Made by a program: the position numbers and the translations under genes. DNA of 64,000 bases from Flavobacterium rakeshii (GTDB lineage: Bacteria > Bacteroidota > Bacteroidia > Flavobacteriales > Flavobacteriaceae): the NCBI RefSeq assembly GCF_009741375.1, contig NZ_WOWP01000061.1, forward strand, positions 1-64,000, given 5' to 3'. The notes under the pieces were generated by a model. The model ran no database searches, had not been told where the DNA came from, and saw nothing but the letters and a program-made list of their open reading frames with translations. Positions 8,566 through 17,027 of the stretch are shown here, one piece after another. How positions within the stretch are numbered: the first letter of the stretch is position 1; each line of letters begins with the position of its first letter.

Positions 8566-9456
8566 TTAGTTTCTTTTATCCTCACCCCATAACAGTTTTT
8601 TGCGTAGCGTTTTTATAAATTTCTCATCCGGGAACTCTACCATGTTGATTTTAAAACCTGTCTTTTTAATAAAAAAGGAGGTTTCGGTATCTACAGTAAG
8701 TATTCTTGAGTCAAGTGAGATAAGGTGCTGTGGTTCTCTGCCGCTTACTTTAAGTTCCAGTTCGGTATCATCAGGTATTACCAGTGGTCTTGCATTAAGG
8801 TTGTGTGGTGCAATGGGGGTGATAACAAGGCTGTTTACTTCAGGTATCAGTAGCGGGCCGCCACAACTAAGTGAATAGCCGGTAGAACCGGTAGGGGTAG
8901 ATATTATTAACCCGTCTGCCCAGTAAGCATTAAGGTAGTCTCCGTTTAGCTTTACCTCTACGGTAATCATGGAAGTAGTGTCTTTACGGCTTACGGTAAT
9001 TTCGTTAAGGGCAAAATCCAGTCCGTCTTCCTTTTCCATTCCTTCATAGTCAAGGGATAAAAGTGTACGAGGGGAAATTTTGTATTTGTTTTCAAAAATA
9101 AGGGGTAGCAGGGTTTCAATTTCATCCTGCTGAACAGTTGCCAAAAATCCTAAACGCCCGGCATTAATACCTAATACAGGTATGTTTTTGTCGCGTACAT
9201 AAGTTGCCGACCTTAACATGGTGCCGTCGCCGCCAATACTGATAAGCATATCAAACCTGCGGTCCAGTTCCTCGTGGTTGCTAAAAGTAGCATACTCCTC
9301 TTTAAGGAGTTCTTTCTCTTTTATGGCATTGTAAAATTTGGCTTCAAAAATAACTTCGGTGGTATGGCCTTCAAAAACCGCAAACATTTTTTCAATAATG
9401 TCTTCGGTGTTGTCTTTATAATACTGTCCGTATACTGCTATCCTCATGTTCCTCAC
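8566..9456 (-). CDS. nadK: NAD kinase
   Basis: A 296-residue ATP-dependent NAD kinase that makes NADP in the cytoplasm. The diagnostic GGDGT motif is at residues 75-79 (ISIGGDGTML). The substrate-binding LNEI lies at 150-153 and the TPTGSTGYSLS block at 187-197. Length is normal. The start could be the first ATG or the one three codons later (MRIAVYG). It lies 5 bases downstream of the CBS-domain gene, so the two are probably one operon. The 155-base gap to the next gene downstream suggests DUF6089-uppS-bamA has its own promoter. Confidence 0.96.
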   Translation of the reverse strand: MRNMRIAVYGQYYKDNTEDIIEKMFAVFEGHTTEVIFEAKFYNAIKEKELLKEEYATFSNHEELDRRFDMLISIGGDGTMLRSATYVRDKNIPVLGINAGRLGFLATVQQDEIETLLPLIFENKYKISPRTLLSLDYEGMEKEDGLDFALNEITVSRKDTTSMITVEVKLNGDYLNAYWADGLIISTPTGSTGYSLSCGGPLLIPEVNSLVITPIAPHNLNARPLVIPDDTELELKVSGREPQHLISLDSRILTVDTETSFFIKKTGFKINMVEFPDEKFIKTLRKKLLWGEDKRN

Positions 9457-9461
9457 GCTTA

Positions 9462-10121
9462 TTATATGTTCAGGTATTTGTCTAAATAGTCAGAACGGTC
9501 TTTTAATGTATTGATGTAGGCATCCTCCTGGTGCTCTGATATGATTTCGTAATTGTATCTTCTGAAAGTCTGGATGATTTCACTTAATCCGCCAAGGCTT
9601 ATTTTTAGGGTTATTTGTACCTTTTCAAGATTGGCTTCAGATATGAAAAGCCCCAGCAGCCTGCCGTTATTGCTTTCCACAATTTGAGCTACTTCACTCA
9701 TGCTGTAATCGGCAATGCCCTTTTGTACTACCAGTATACCTCCGTCTTCTTTTAAGAAAGGGGTTTGGTGGAAAAACTGAATAATATCGGTAATCTCATA
9801 ATATCCCAAATAATTATTGTCTTTATCCAGAATAGGAACCACATTGGTTTCGTTTTTGGCAAATATTTCCAATACGTCCAGCCACATGGTGGTGTCGCGT
9901 ACAAAAAACCTTTCAAGAGTATAGCGCATATCTTCAAGTGTTTTTTCAATATCCATAAGTTCGGTATCCTCGGCACTGGCACAGCCTATATATATACCAT
10001 TTTCTGTTACAGGAAAATGGGAAAAGGTGTATTCGGCAAAAAGATCCTGAGCATCAGCTATGGATTCGGTTATATTTAACGGTTTGATTTGGTTGTTGAT
10101 AAAGTCGTTAATATCAATCAT
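9462..10121 (-). CDS. CBS domain-containing protein
   Basis: A 219-residue cytoplasmic protein with a paired CBS module in about residues 1-135: FPVTENGIYIGCASAEDT and VVPILDKDNNYLGYYEITD are the paired strand-turn-helix signatures. The C-terminal 80 residues (from GGILVVQKG) look like an ACT-type regulatory fold. CBS modules bind adenine nucleotides and act as energy sensors; the target here is unknown. It is directly upstream of nadK with a 5-base gap, a neighbour pair common in Flavobacteriaceae, so a link to adenine-nucleotide or NAD(P) level is plausible but inferred. Confidence 0.85.
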   Translation of the reverse strand: MIDINDFINNQIKPLNITESIADAQDLFAEYTFSHFPVTENGIYIGCASAEDTELMDIEKTLEDMRYTLERFFVRDTTMWLDVLEIFAKNETNVVPILDKDNNYLGYYEITDIIQFFHQTPFLKEDGGILVVQKGIADYSMSEVAQIVESNNGRLLGLFISEANLEKVQITLKISLGGLSEIIQTFRRYNYEIISEHQEDAYINTLKDRSDYLDKYLNI

Positions 10122-10189
10122 GTTGGGGAGTATGAGTTATTACTGCAAAATAATCAAAAATTAGAATATCCTACCTTAATTTTACTTTG

Positions 10190-10197
10190 TATTTTTG
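10190..10197 (+). promoter_or_regulatory. Possible -7 box for pdxJ
   Basis: TATTTTTG matches the TAnnTTTG consensus and lies 28 bases before the pdxJ ATG. No clear -33 element is visible. Confidence 0.4.
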
Positions 10198-10225
10198 TGT
10201 AAAATTTGAGTTAAACAACCGTGTA

Positions 10226-10939
10226 ATGACAAAACTTAGTGTAAATATAAATAAAATAGCAACGTTAAGAAACTCCAGAGGAGGTAATGTTCCCGATTTA
10301 CTTAAAGTTGCAGCCGATGTTCAGAAGTTTGGAGCACAAGGTGTTACCATACACCCAAGGCCTGATGAAAGACACATCCGTTATCAGGATGCCAGGGATT
10401 TAGTACCTGTTGTGCATACCGAGTATAACATAGAAGGAAACCCTGTAAAAAAGTTTATCGATCTTGTACTGGAGGTAAAGCCTACGCAGGTTACTCTTGT
10501 TCCTGATGCCGACGATGCTATAACATCTAATGCCGGATGGGATACCGTAAAACATAAATCGTTTTTACAGGATGTTATTACCGAGTTTAAAAGTAACGGT
10601 ATACGTACTTCTATATTTGTAGATCCGGTTTTAGAAATGATAGAAGGGGCTAAAGAAATCGGTACCGACAGGATTGAATTATATACTGAGGCTTTTGCTC
10701 ATGAGTATGGTTTAGGTAATACTGCCGGTATTGATCCGTATGTTGCTTCGGCAAAACTGGCTAACGATTTAGGGTTAGGTATAAATGCAGGTCATGACCT
10801 GAGCTTGGATAATATTAAGTTTTTTAAAGAAAACATTCCCGGTCTTTTAGAGGTGTCTATAGGACATGCGCTTATAGCAGAGTCGCTTTACCTTGGGCTG
10901 GAAAATGTTGTGAATATGTATCTTCAAAAACTAAAATAA
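10226..10939 (+). CDS. pdxJ: Pyridoxine 5'-phosphate synthase
   Basis: A 237-residue TIM-barrel enzyme that condenses 1-deoxy-xylulose 5-phosphate with 3-amino-2-oxopropyl phosphate to give pyridoxine 5'-phosphate (vitamin B6). The start at MTKLSVNINKIATLR is used because the family begins with this strand; the longer frame adds an unrelated 13-residue leader. Visible blocks are RNSRGG, GVTIHPRPDERHI, FVDPVLEMI, ELYTEAFA, GINAGHDLSLDN and SIGHALIAESLYLG near the C-terminus. The next gene starts 2 bases after its stop, so they are coupled. Confidence 0.96.
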   Translation: MTKLSVNINKIATLRNSRGGNVPDLLKVAADVQKFGAQGVTIHPRPDERHIRYQDARDLVPVVHTEYNIEGNPVKKFIDLVLEVKPTQVTLVPDADDAITSNAGWDTVKHKSFLQDVITEFKSNGIRTSIFVDPVLEMIEGAKEIGTDRIELYTEAFAHEYGLGNTAGIDPYVASAKLANDLGLGINAGHDLSLDNIKFFKENIPGLLEVSIGHALIAESLYLGLENVVNMYLQKLK

Positions 10940-10941
10940 CT

Positions 10942-11706
10942 ATGTTGCATTCCAGAGTAGAAGGAGAAGGTAAGCCGTTGCTTATAATACACGGTTTTTT
11001 AGGCATGTCTGACAACTGGAAAACCCTTGGTGGTCAATATTCCGAAAAAGGATATCAGGTGCATGCCATAGATATGAGGAATCACGGTAAGAGTTTTCAT
11101 TCGGAAGAGTTTGATTACAATGCTATGGTTCAGGATATTTATGATTACTGTCTGTATTATAAGTTAGAGAAAATAGATGTTATTGGTCACTCAATGGGAG
11201 GTAAGGCCAGTATGTTTTTTGCTATGGCGCATCCCGAAATGCTGGATAGGCTGGTGATTGCCGATATAGGGCCAAAATATTACAGGCCGCACCATCAGGA
11301 TATACTAGCGGGCTTAAATGCAGTAGACTTTTCGGTAAAACCGGGTAGGAGTGATGTAGAGGAAATTCTTAAAAAGTATATTGATGATTTTGGTACCCGT
11401 CAGTTTCTTATGAAAAACCTGTATTGGAAAGAACCGGGGCAACTGGATTTTAGGTTTAACCTGAAAGTGCTTACCGATAAGATTGAAAATATAGGAGCCG
11501 CATTGCCTGAAGGTAGTGTGTATGACGGACCTGTATTGTTTTTAAGAGGAGACAGGTCTAATTATATTAAGGATGAGGATTTTGAAATGATTCATAATCA
11601 CTTCCCTAAAGCGATTATAAAGGATATTAAAAATGCAGGGCACTGGCTGCATGCCGAAAATCCGAAGGATTTTGTGGCAGAGACGCTGGAGTTTCTCACT
11701 GCATAA
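10942..11706 (+). CDS. Alpha/beta hydrolase (YbfF-like)
   Basis: A 254-residue cytoplasmic alpha/beta-hydrolase. The nucleophile elbow GHSMGG places Ser84. The oxyanion-hole region is IIHGFLG at 15-21. Likely acid and base are Asp204 (LRGDRS) and His234 (AGHWLH). RNHGKS at 46-51 and the AENP that follows the His are typical of the YbfF/esterase group. The natural substrate cannot be told; family members hydrolyse acyl-CoA or short esters in vitro. It is coupled to pdxJ and ends at a bidirectional terminator. Confidence 0.88.
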   Translation: MLHSRVEGEGKPLLIIHGFLGMSDNWKTLGGQYSEKGYQVHAIDMRNHGKSFHSEEFDYNAMVQDIYDYCLYYKLEKIDVIGHSMGGKASMFFAMAHPEMLDRLVIADIGPKYYRPHHQDILAGLNAVDFSVKPGRSDVEEILKKYIDDFGTRQFLMKNLYWKEPGQLDFRFNLKVLTDKIENIGAALPEGSVYDGPVLFLRGDRSNYIKDEDFEMIHNHFPKAIIKDIKNAGHWLHAENPKDFVAETLEFLTA

Positions 11707-11712
11707 CAAAAT

Positions 11713-11746
11713 AAAAAAGAGGACTGTTTTTACAGTTCTCTTTTTT
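11713..11746. terminator. Bidirectional terminator between convergent genes
   Basis: An inverted repeat AAAAAAGAGgACTGT/ACAGTtCTCTTTTTT, flanked by A and T runs on the two sides, separates the plus-strand hydrolase from the minus-strand AsmA-like gene and can serve both. Confidence 0.85.
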
Positions 11747-11749
11747 ATT

Positions 11750-13309
11750 TTAATCCCCTCCGCTAATGATTTTGGGGAGGAGTGTTTTTTTGAGTCCTTC
11801 ATATAAAAAGCGCCACAGGAAATTAAATACCGATTTGTCTTTAACTCTTTCTACGCTTACCTCTGTTTCTTTCAGTTCGCCTTCACTATCATTTTTAACC
11901 AATAGGTTACCAACGGCCGACATGAGTTTATTTTTGTCCTTTCCGTCCTTTTTGTAAAGCTTTACTTTGAGGTCGTCATATCTAATGGCAAAATCTCCGT
12001 TTGAGTTGTTGCGGTTTCCGTTAAATGTAAAGTAAATTTCTTTTAGGTCGCCCGTAGTGGTAATGTTCATTAACGGTTTCGCTACCGGGTCAATCACACT
12101 GCTTTTTACATTTTGCAGTTTTCCCTGTATGGTAAAAGCATCGGTTTTATCGGTAATATCAAAAGTCCAGTGTACATTTAATGGGGACGATTTCATGAAA
12201 AGACAATTAACGTCGAGGGTGGTTTGCGGGGTTTCGGTTTTATTAATCGGGCTGTATATGTTTTTTATTGTGGCATTAAAATCAGAGAACATTACTTTGG
12301 CAGCGGGCTTATCATAGCTTTGCTGCTCCTGATATTCCACATACGAGTCGTTTAGTTTTATGGTGTCGGTTTTAAGGTCAAACTTTATTTCGCGAAGCAT
12401 CTGGCTATATAGTTTTTTAACCGATAAATCATCGGGAGCCATTTTGGGTCTGTATATAACTGCGTTTACTTTAGTTAAATCGACAAGGGGTGTGCGTACA
12501 TATAAGGTGTCGTTCACAAAACCCCAAAGTAAATCAGGGATGTGTATTTTGTTTACTTCAATGCGGTATTGGTCTTTCTCCTTTGGGATAGACTGTGCAA
12601 ATTCCATACGGCTCTGTTCCGGCGTTAGCTTAAAATTGTTAACGGTAATGGCAGTATCGCTAATATTAAGCTCTTGTGTTGTGATGTTGTATTGTTTGCC
12701 TGCCTGATAAAATAAGCTGTCACACTTTAAGCTGTAAGACGAATATTTTACAGGTAAATTATCATCAATAGTAGTGCTGTCTATTTTAATGTTCCTAAAA
12801 AGCATATTTATATTAGATGCTTTCAGTTTGGTATTGTCGGTCGTGTCAAGCAGGGTAAATTTACCTCTGTTTACTTCAACCGTTTCTGTAAAAACAGTGT
12901 TTTTAAATGGTTTTACAAGATCACCTTTTACATTGTACTTGTTTTCTTCGGGGTATAGTATAATTTCGGGTTTATCTATAATGATATTATCAACACTTAT
13001 CTTGTTGTTTTTTAAAAGTGCCCAAAGGCTAAAATGTTCTATACGTATTTTTTCAATTTGACCGTAAGCACCGCTTTTTAATTGTGCGGTACTGTCTTTA
13101 GGAGATAGTGAGGCGTTGAGTACTGTAATATTGCCTTTTAGTAAGACTATATCCAGGTCGGTGTAGCTGATGTTATAAGGCATGTCTTTGTCTGACTGGA
13201 TGATGTTAGGTAGTTTTCTTGATATCCAGTAACTTAATCCGTAATTAGCAACGGTTCCTATAACAATTAGTATGGCTAATCCTATGAGTATTTTTTTTAA
13301 GAGTGACAT
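11750..13309 (-). CDS. AsmA/DUF748-like envelope protein
   Basis: A 519-residue protein with one N-terminal membrane helix (residues 5-25, IGLAILIVIGTVANYG) followed by a long beta-rich periplasmic region. The segment YTDLDIVLLKGNITVLNASL at 49-68 resembles the opening of AsmA/DUF748-type proteins. These proteins are anchored in the inner membrane and form elongated grooves linked to lipid transport or envelope homeostasis. The residue pattern, roughly alternating hydrophobic strands with Asp/Asn turns, fits that fold. Exact family membership needs a profile search. It is a single gene, convergent with the hydrolase. Confidence 0.7.
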   Translation of the reverse strand: MSLLKKILIGLAILIVIGTVANYGLSYWISRKLPNIIQSDKDMPYNISYTDLDIVLLKGNITVLNASLSPKDSTAQLKSGAYGQIEKIRIEHFSLWALLKNNKISVDNIIIDKPEIILYPEENKYNVKGDLVKPFKNTVFTETVEVNRGKFTLLDTTDNTKLKASNINMLFRNIKIDSTTIDDNLPVKYSSYSLKCDSLFYQAGKQYNITTQELNISDTAITVNNFKLTPEQSRMEFAQSIPKEKDQYRIEVNKIHIPDLLWGFVNDTLYVRTPLVDLTKVNAVIYRPKMAPDDLSVKKLYSQMLREIKFDLKTDTIKLNDSYVEYQEQQSYDKPAAKVMFSDFNATIKNIYSPINKTETPQTTLDVNCLFMKSSPLNVHWTFDITDKTDAFTIQGKLQNVKSSVIDPVAKPLMNITTTGDLKEIYFTFNGNRNNSNGDFAIRYDDLKVKLYKKDGKDKNKLMSAVGNLLVKNDSEGELKETEVSVERVKDKSVFNFLWRFLYEGLKKTLLPKIISGGD

Positions 13310-13621
13310 TGGTATTTTGGTTTATACCGTTAAGGTACTACGTTTTTAGGGCTTATAAATGTGTTTTATGTTTTTGTTAATAGTATCGCTGTTAAAGTTA
13401 TTATAATGAGACTGTTGAAGTCTTAAAAAGGTTAATAATATGTTATTTATTTAAAAAATAACTACGTTTTTCGGTAGATTGTTAAAAAATATAGGGGTTT
13501 TTTAAAAAATAAATTATTATGAATGCATAATATTTTTATCTCAATCGTTGTATTTTTCATAAAATATCCTAAATTTGATATAAGCTATTTACAATATGAA
13601 AAAACTAATACTTATTTAACC
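13310..13621. other. 312-base non-coding upstream region of OmpP1/FadL
   Basis: A very AT-rich region between the divergent AsmA-like and OmpP1/FadL genes. It holds an inverted repeat, TATTATG-AATG-CATAATA (13515-13532), about 90 bases before the OmpP1 ATG, that could be a regulator site. I see no gene here; a longer open frame starting at 13523 is only the 5' leader of the OmpP1 gene. Confidence 0.5.
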
Positions 13622-14866
13622 ATGAGAAAACTATTATCTTTAACCCTAACAGCCTTAACGGCTGCTTCGGCTTTTGCAGGAGGATATAGGGTTAGTCTTC
13701 AGGGACAAAAGCAGTTGGCAATGGGACACACCGGGGTTGGTGTTGTAAACAGTGCCGAGGTTTTGTTCTTTAACCCGTCGGGTATGGCGTTTCTTGAAAA
13801 CCGTTTTAACGCCTCGGTAGGAGCAAATGGATTATTTGCAAGAACCAAATTTCAAAATCAGGCAAACAACTGGACCAACTCAACCGAAAACTTCGGTACA
13901 CCATTTAGTGCTTATGTTTCGTACAGGGCTACCGACTGGCTTTCTGTTGGTTTAGCAGTATATACACCTTACGGTAGTGCCGTAGAGTGGGATCAGGACT
14001 GGCAGGGTTCTCACCTTGTTAATAATATAGACCTTGAGGCAATTTATTTTCAGCCGTCTATCTCGTTAAAAGTAAACGATTATTTTAGTGTGGGCGGTGG
14101 TCCTATATTTGTATCGGGTAGTGTTAACTTTAACAGGAATATTAGCCGTAGCCAAACCGATGAGCAGGGTAACAGGACTGATGTTACTATTGATGCCGGA
14201 GGTGTTACAGCATGGGGATGGACAGCAGGTATGATGTTAAAGCCAACAGAAAACCTTACTATTGGTGCTAACTACCGTTCTGAAATTACTATGGAAGCTC
14301 GCGATGGAGATGCAACTTTCCATGATGTTCCTGGATTCCTTTCCACTACATTAACAAATACTACTTTTGATGCCGATCTTCCGCTTCCTGCAGAACTTAC
14401 GGTAGGTTTCTCTTATAAGGTTAATGATAAACTTCTTGTAGCTTTTGATTATAACAGAGCTTACTGGAATGTATACAAATCGCTTATTGTTGATTTCCAC
14501 AATGCAGCGCCAACATCGGTTAATCCAAGAAATTACAAAGATGCAAGTACTTACAGGGTAGGTGCTCAGTATACAGCTAACGAAAAATTCTCTTTCCGTG
14601 CAGGTTGGTACTTTGATGAGAGCCCGGTACAGGATGGTTACTTTGCTCCGGAGACACCCAGAAATGATTCTATGGGATATACAGGCGGTTTAAGTTACCA
14701 AATTAACCAAAGATTAGGGGTAGATTTCTCATTCCTTTTCCTACACTTTAAAGAAGTTAATAACTCGTATGACTACTATCAGGAAGATGGTCAGAATACT
14801 ACTTTTGGAGGTACGTACAAAAATGTGGTGTTCTCTCCTGGTGTAGGTTTAAGTTACAATTTCTAA
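13622..14866 (+). CDS. OmpP1/FadL/TodX family outer-membrane transport protein
   Basis: A 414-residue outer-membrane barrel of the FadL family, which carries hydrophobic compounds such as long-chain fatty acids across the outer membrane. The start ATG gives MRKLLSLTLTALTAASAFAGG, a clean signal peptide; the open frame further upstream would spoil it. The mature N-terminus GGYRVSLQGQKQLAMGHTG is the plugged hatch typical of the family. NSAEVLFFNPSGMAFL at about 43-58 matches the conserved NP.A motif region. It ends in an aromatic strand (GVGLSYNF). It is followed 10 bases later by an SGNH lipoprotein gene, suggesting a lipid-hydrolysis plus uptake operon. Confidence 0.92.
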   Translation: MRKLLSLTLTALTAASAFAGGYRVSLQGQKQLAMGHTGVGVVNSAEVLFFNPSGMAFLENRFNASVGANGLFARTKFQNQANNWTNSTENFGTPFSAYVSYRATDWLSVGLAVYTPYGSAVEWDQDWQGSHLVNNIDLEAIYFQPSISLKVNDYFSVGGGPIFVSGSVNFNRNISRSQTDEQGNRTDVTIDAGGVTAWGWTAGMMLKPTENLTIGANYRSEITMEARDGDATFHDVPGFLSTTLTNTTFDADLPLPAELTVGFSYKVNDKLLVAFDYNRAYWNVYKSLIVDFHNAAPTSVNPRNYKDASTYRVGAQYTANEKFSFRAGWYFDESPVQDGYFAPETPRNDSMGYTGGLSYQINQRLGVDFSFLFLHFKEVNNSYDYYQEDGQNTTFGGTYKNVVFSPGVGLSYNF

Positions 14867-14876
14867 AAAAAACGAC

Positions 14877-16469
14877 ATGAAAAATAAATTTATATACTTA
14901 TCGTTACTTGCAGCCGGGCTTATTGCCTGTGAACCTGAATTTAATAATGAAGTGACAAACGCGAGTTACAGTGCGGGTGATGCCGATTTTTCATCATACG
15001 TAGCAATAGGTAACTCATTAACGGCAGGTTATATGGATGGTACTATGTCCCGTGGTGGGCAAATGTATTCGTTTCCTAACCTGCTTTCGCAACAGTTTGC
15101 TGTAGTAGGCGGAGGCGCGTTTACACAACCATCTTATGATGATGATGTTAATGACTATGGAGGGCTTGTCTTTAATGGGCAACCATTATTGGATGATGAG
15201 GTAAATCGTTTTCCAACAAGGTTAATTATTAACGCAACGGCCGGAGGTCCGGAGACTATTAACGGAACGTCTACTATTGATTTGGCTAATCAGCAGGCAA
15301 TGGCTTATAATAATATGGGTGTACCGGGAGCAAAGTCGTTCCATTTACTGGCGTCTGGTTATGGTAACCTTGCAGGTGTACCGTCAGGGCAGGCAAACCC
15401 TTATTTTGCTCGTCATGCAACATCGCCAACTGCTACAGTAATGGGTGATGCAATGACTAAAAATCCTACCTTCTTTACTAACTGGATTGGTAGTAACGAT
15501 GTGCTTTCGTATGCAACATCGGGAGGTGTAGGAGTAGATCAAACGGGTAACCTGGATCCGTCAACTTACGGAGGTAATGATATTACCGATCCTAATGTGT
15601 TTGCAGCAACTTATTCTGCAATTACAGATATGCTTACATCTGGCGGAGCTAAAGGAGTAGTGGCAACCATACCGGATGTTACTTCGATACCTTTCTTTAC
15701 TACGGTTCCTTACAATCCGTTAACTACTAATTTATTAGGAGGTGGTGATTCACAGGTTGGTGCTGCTACAATGACTCAGCTTAATCAGCAATTATATAGT
15801 GTTTTAGATCAGATATTAACCAATTTTGGAGCGGGAGACAGAATTAATGCTCTTGATTTAGGAGCTGCTAATCCCTTATTGATAAAAGATGAAAGTCTTA
15901 CCGATTTAAGTGCTCAAATTACCGCTGTTGCTTCTACTATTCCACAATATGCTCCTATAGCCGACTTTTTAGGGCAAACTTACGGACAGGCTAGACAGGC
16001 TACAGCAAACGATTTGGTGCTTTTAACAACAAGAGGTGTAATAGGTACTGCTCCAGCGGGTGTGCCTGCACCGTTTAATAGTTTTGGTATTACTTATCCG
16101 TTACAGGATAGTCATGTATTAACAGCTGCTGAGGGCGAAATGGTTAAAGTGGCTACAACAAGCTATAATAATACAATTAAAGCTATTGCTGCTTCAAAAG
16201 GACTGGCAGTTGCCGATATGAATGCTATACTTAATCAGCTTGTAAGTGGATTAAGAGTAGAGGACGGGCAAATTTATACTGCAGATTACTTTAGTACTTC
16301 GGCATTAAATACAACTGTGTTCTCTCTTGATGGTGTTCACCCTAATGCTAGAGGTTATGCAATGGTAGCTAATGAAATCATTAAAGTGATTAACAGCTAT
16401 TACAATGCTAAGCTGCCTAACATTGTACCGGGTTATTACCCTGGTGCTACGGTATTGCCTACGAACTAA
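14877..16469 (+). CDS. SGNH/GDSL hydrolase lipoprotein
   Basis: A 530-residue lipoprotein with the lipobox GLIAC (Cys18). It has the SGNH hydrolase blocks: block I AIGNSLTAGY at about 43-52 with the nucleophile serine, block III WIGSNDVLSYA, and block V DGVHPNARGYAM near residue 485 with the Asp/His pair. Such proteins cleave ester bonds of lipids or other acylated substrates, here probably at the outer membrane. It is co-transcribed with the FadL-type transporter upstream, which fits a fatty-acid scavenging function (inference). Long inserts between blocks make it larger than minimal SGNH enzymes. Confidence 0.9.
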   Translation: MKNKFIYLSLLAAGLIACEPEFNNEVTNASYSAGDADFSSYVAIGNSLTAGYMDGTMSRGGQMYSFPNLLSQQFAVVGGGAFTQPSYDDDVNDYGGLVFNGQPLLDDEVNRFPTRLIINATAGGPETINGTSTIDLANQQAMAYNNMGVPGAKSFHLLASGYGNLAGVPSGQANPYFARHATSPTATVMGDAMTKNPTFFTNWIGSNDVLSYATSGGVGVDQTGNLDPSTYGGNDITDPNVFAATYSAITDMLTSGGAKGVVATIPDVTSIPFFTTVPYNPLTTNLLGGGDSQVGAATMTQLNQQLYSVLDQILTNFGAGDRINALDLGAANPLLIKDESLTDLSAQITAVASTIPQYAPIADFLGQTYGQARQATANDLVLLTTRGVIGTAPAGVPAPFNSFGITYPLQDSHVLTAAEGEMVKVATTSYNNTIKAIAASKGLAVADMNAILNQLVSGLRVEDGQIYTADYFSTSALNTTVFSLDGVHPNARGYAMVANEIIKVINSYYNAKLPNIVPGYYPGATVLPTN

Positions 16470-16497
16470 AAGATTAGAAAAGAGATAATATTTTCTT

Positions 16498-16529
16498 AAA
16501 AAGCATCGGATTTCCCCGATGCTTTTTTT
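16498..16529 (+). terminator. Rho-independent terminator after SGNH gene
   Basis: A stem AAAAAGCATCGG/CCGATGCTTTTT with a 6-base loop and seven T at its end, 29 bases after the stop codon. Confidence 0.92.
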
Positions 16530-16561
16530 ATTTTTATAGGTATCAATCAAATTGATTTTAT

Positions 16562-16912
16562 ATGAAAACACTTATAAAAATTTTCTTTACCACGGTTTTT
16601 GTGCTCATATTGGCAAACCTGCTTCCGGGGGTAAATGTTACTAATTGGGTAACAGCACTATTAGTTGCTGTGGTACTTGGACTTTTAAATATATTTGTAA
16701 AGCCTATACTGGTGCTTTTTACTTTACCGGCAACAATTTTTACCTTGGGGCTGTTTTTACTGGTAATAAACGCTATAATTATTTTGCTGTGTGATGAGCT
16801 GGTTCCCGGTTTTACAGTTAGTGGTTTTTGGTATGCATTACTGTTTAGTCTGCTGTTGTCTTTCTGTCAGTCACTGGTAGTGGGACTGTCTGAAAAAGAA
16901 TCACGTAATTAA
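16562..16912 (+). CDS. Phage-holin-4-type family membrane protein
   Basis: A 116-residue protein made almost entirely of four hydrophobic helices (about 5-25, 29-50, 53-80, 87-107), with the family pattern NLLPGVNV, LNIFVKPIL and LVINAIIILL. I recognise it as the PF04020-type small membrane family, named for a mycobacterial phage holin but widespread on ordinary chromosomes. Its function in bacteria is not established. No phage genes are nearby, so the name should not be read as evidence of a prophage. Confidence 0.85.
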   Translation: MKTLIKIFFTTVFVLILANLLPGVNVTNWVTALLVAVVLGLLNIFVKPILVLFTLPATIFTLGLFLLVINAIIILLCDELVPGFTVSGFWYALLFSLLLSFCQSLVVGLSEKESRN

Positions 16913-16958
16913 TATCAGTATTCTTTTTAAGGGTATTGAAATACAATAAATTAAAAAC

Positions 16959-16989
16959 TTGTGTGGGTTGTAAAAAAAATATATTTTTG
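16959..16989 (+). promoter_or_regulatory. Promoter of tig
   Basis: A -33 TTG (16959-16961), a 20-base spacer and TATTTTTG (16982-16989) match the Bacteroidota promoter consensus. The spacer and -7 box lie inside a palindrome at 16964-16996, with outer arms TGGGTTG and CAACCCA. Confidence 0.65.
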
Positions 16990-16996
16990 CAACCCA
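16964..16996. repeat. Palindrome over the tig promoter
   Basis: Perfect 7-bp outer arms TGGGTTG/CAACCCA, then a T-G pair and five A-T pairs, enclose an AT-rich centre. It covers the spacer and -7 box. There is no T run after it, so it does not look like a terminator. It is a candidate operator. Confidence 0.5.
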
Positions 16997-17027
16997 TAAT
17001 TTTATGGTGTTTAAACAATTTTAGATA

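Noticed and set aside
16562..16912. Holin-family gene as a sign of a prophage
   Set aside because: The family is widespread on chromosomes and no phage structural, integrase or lysis genes lie nearby.
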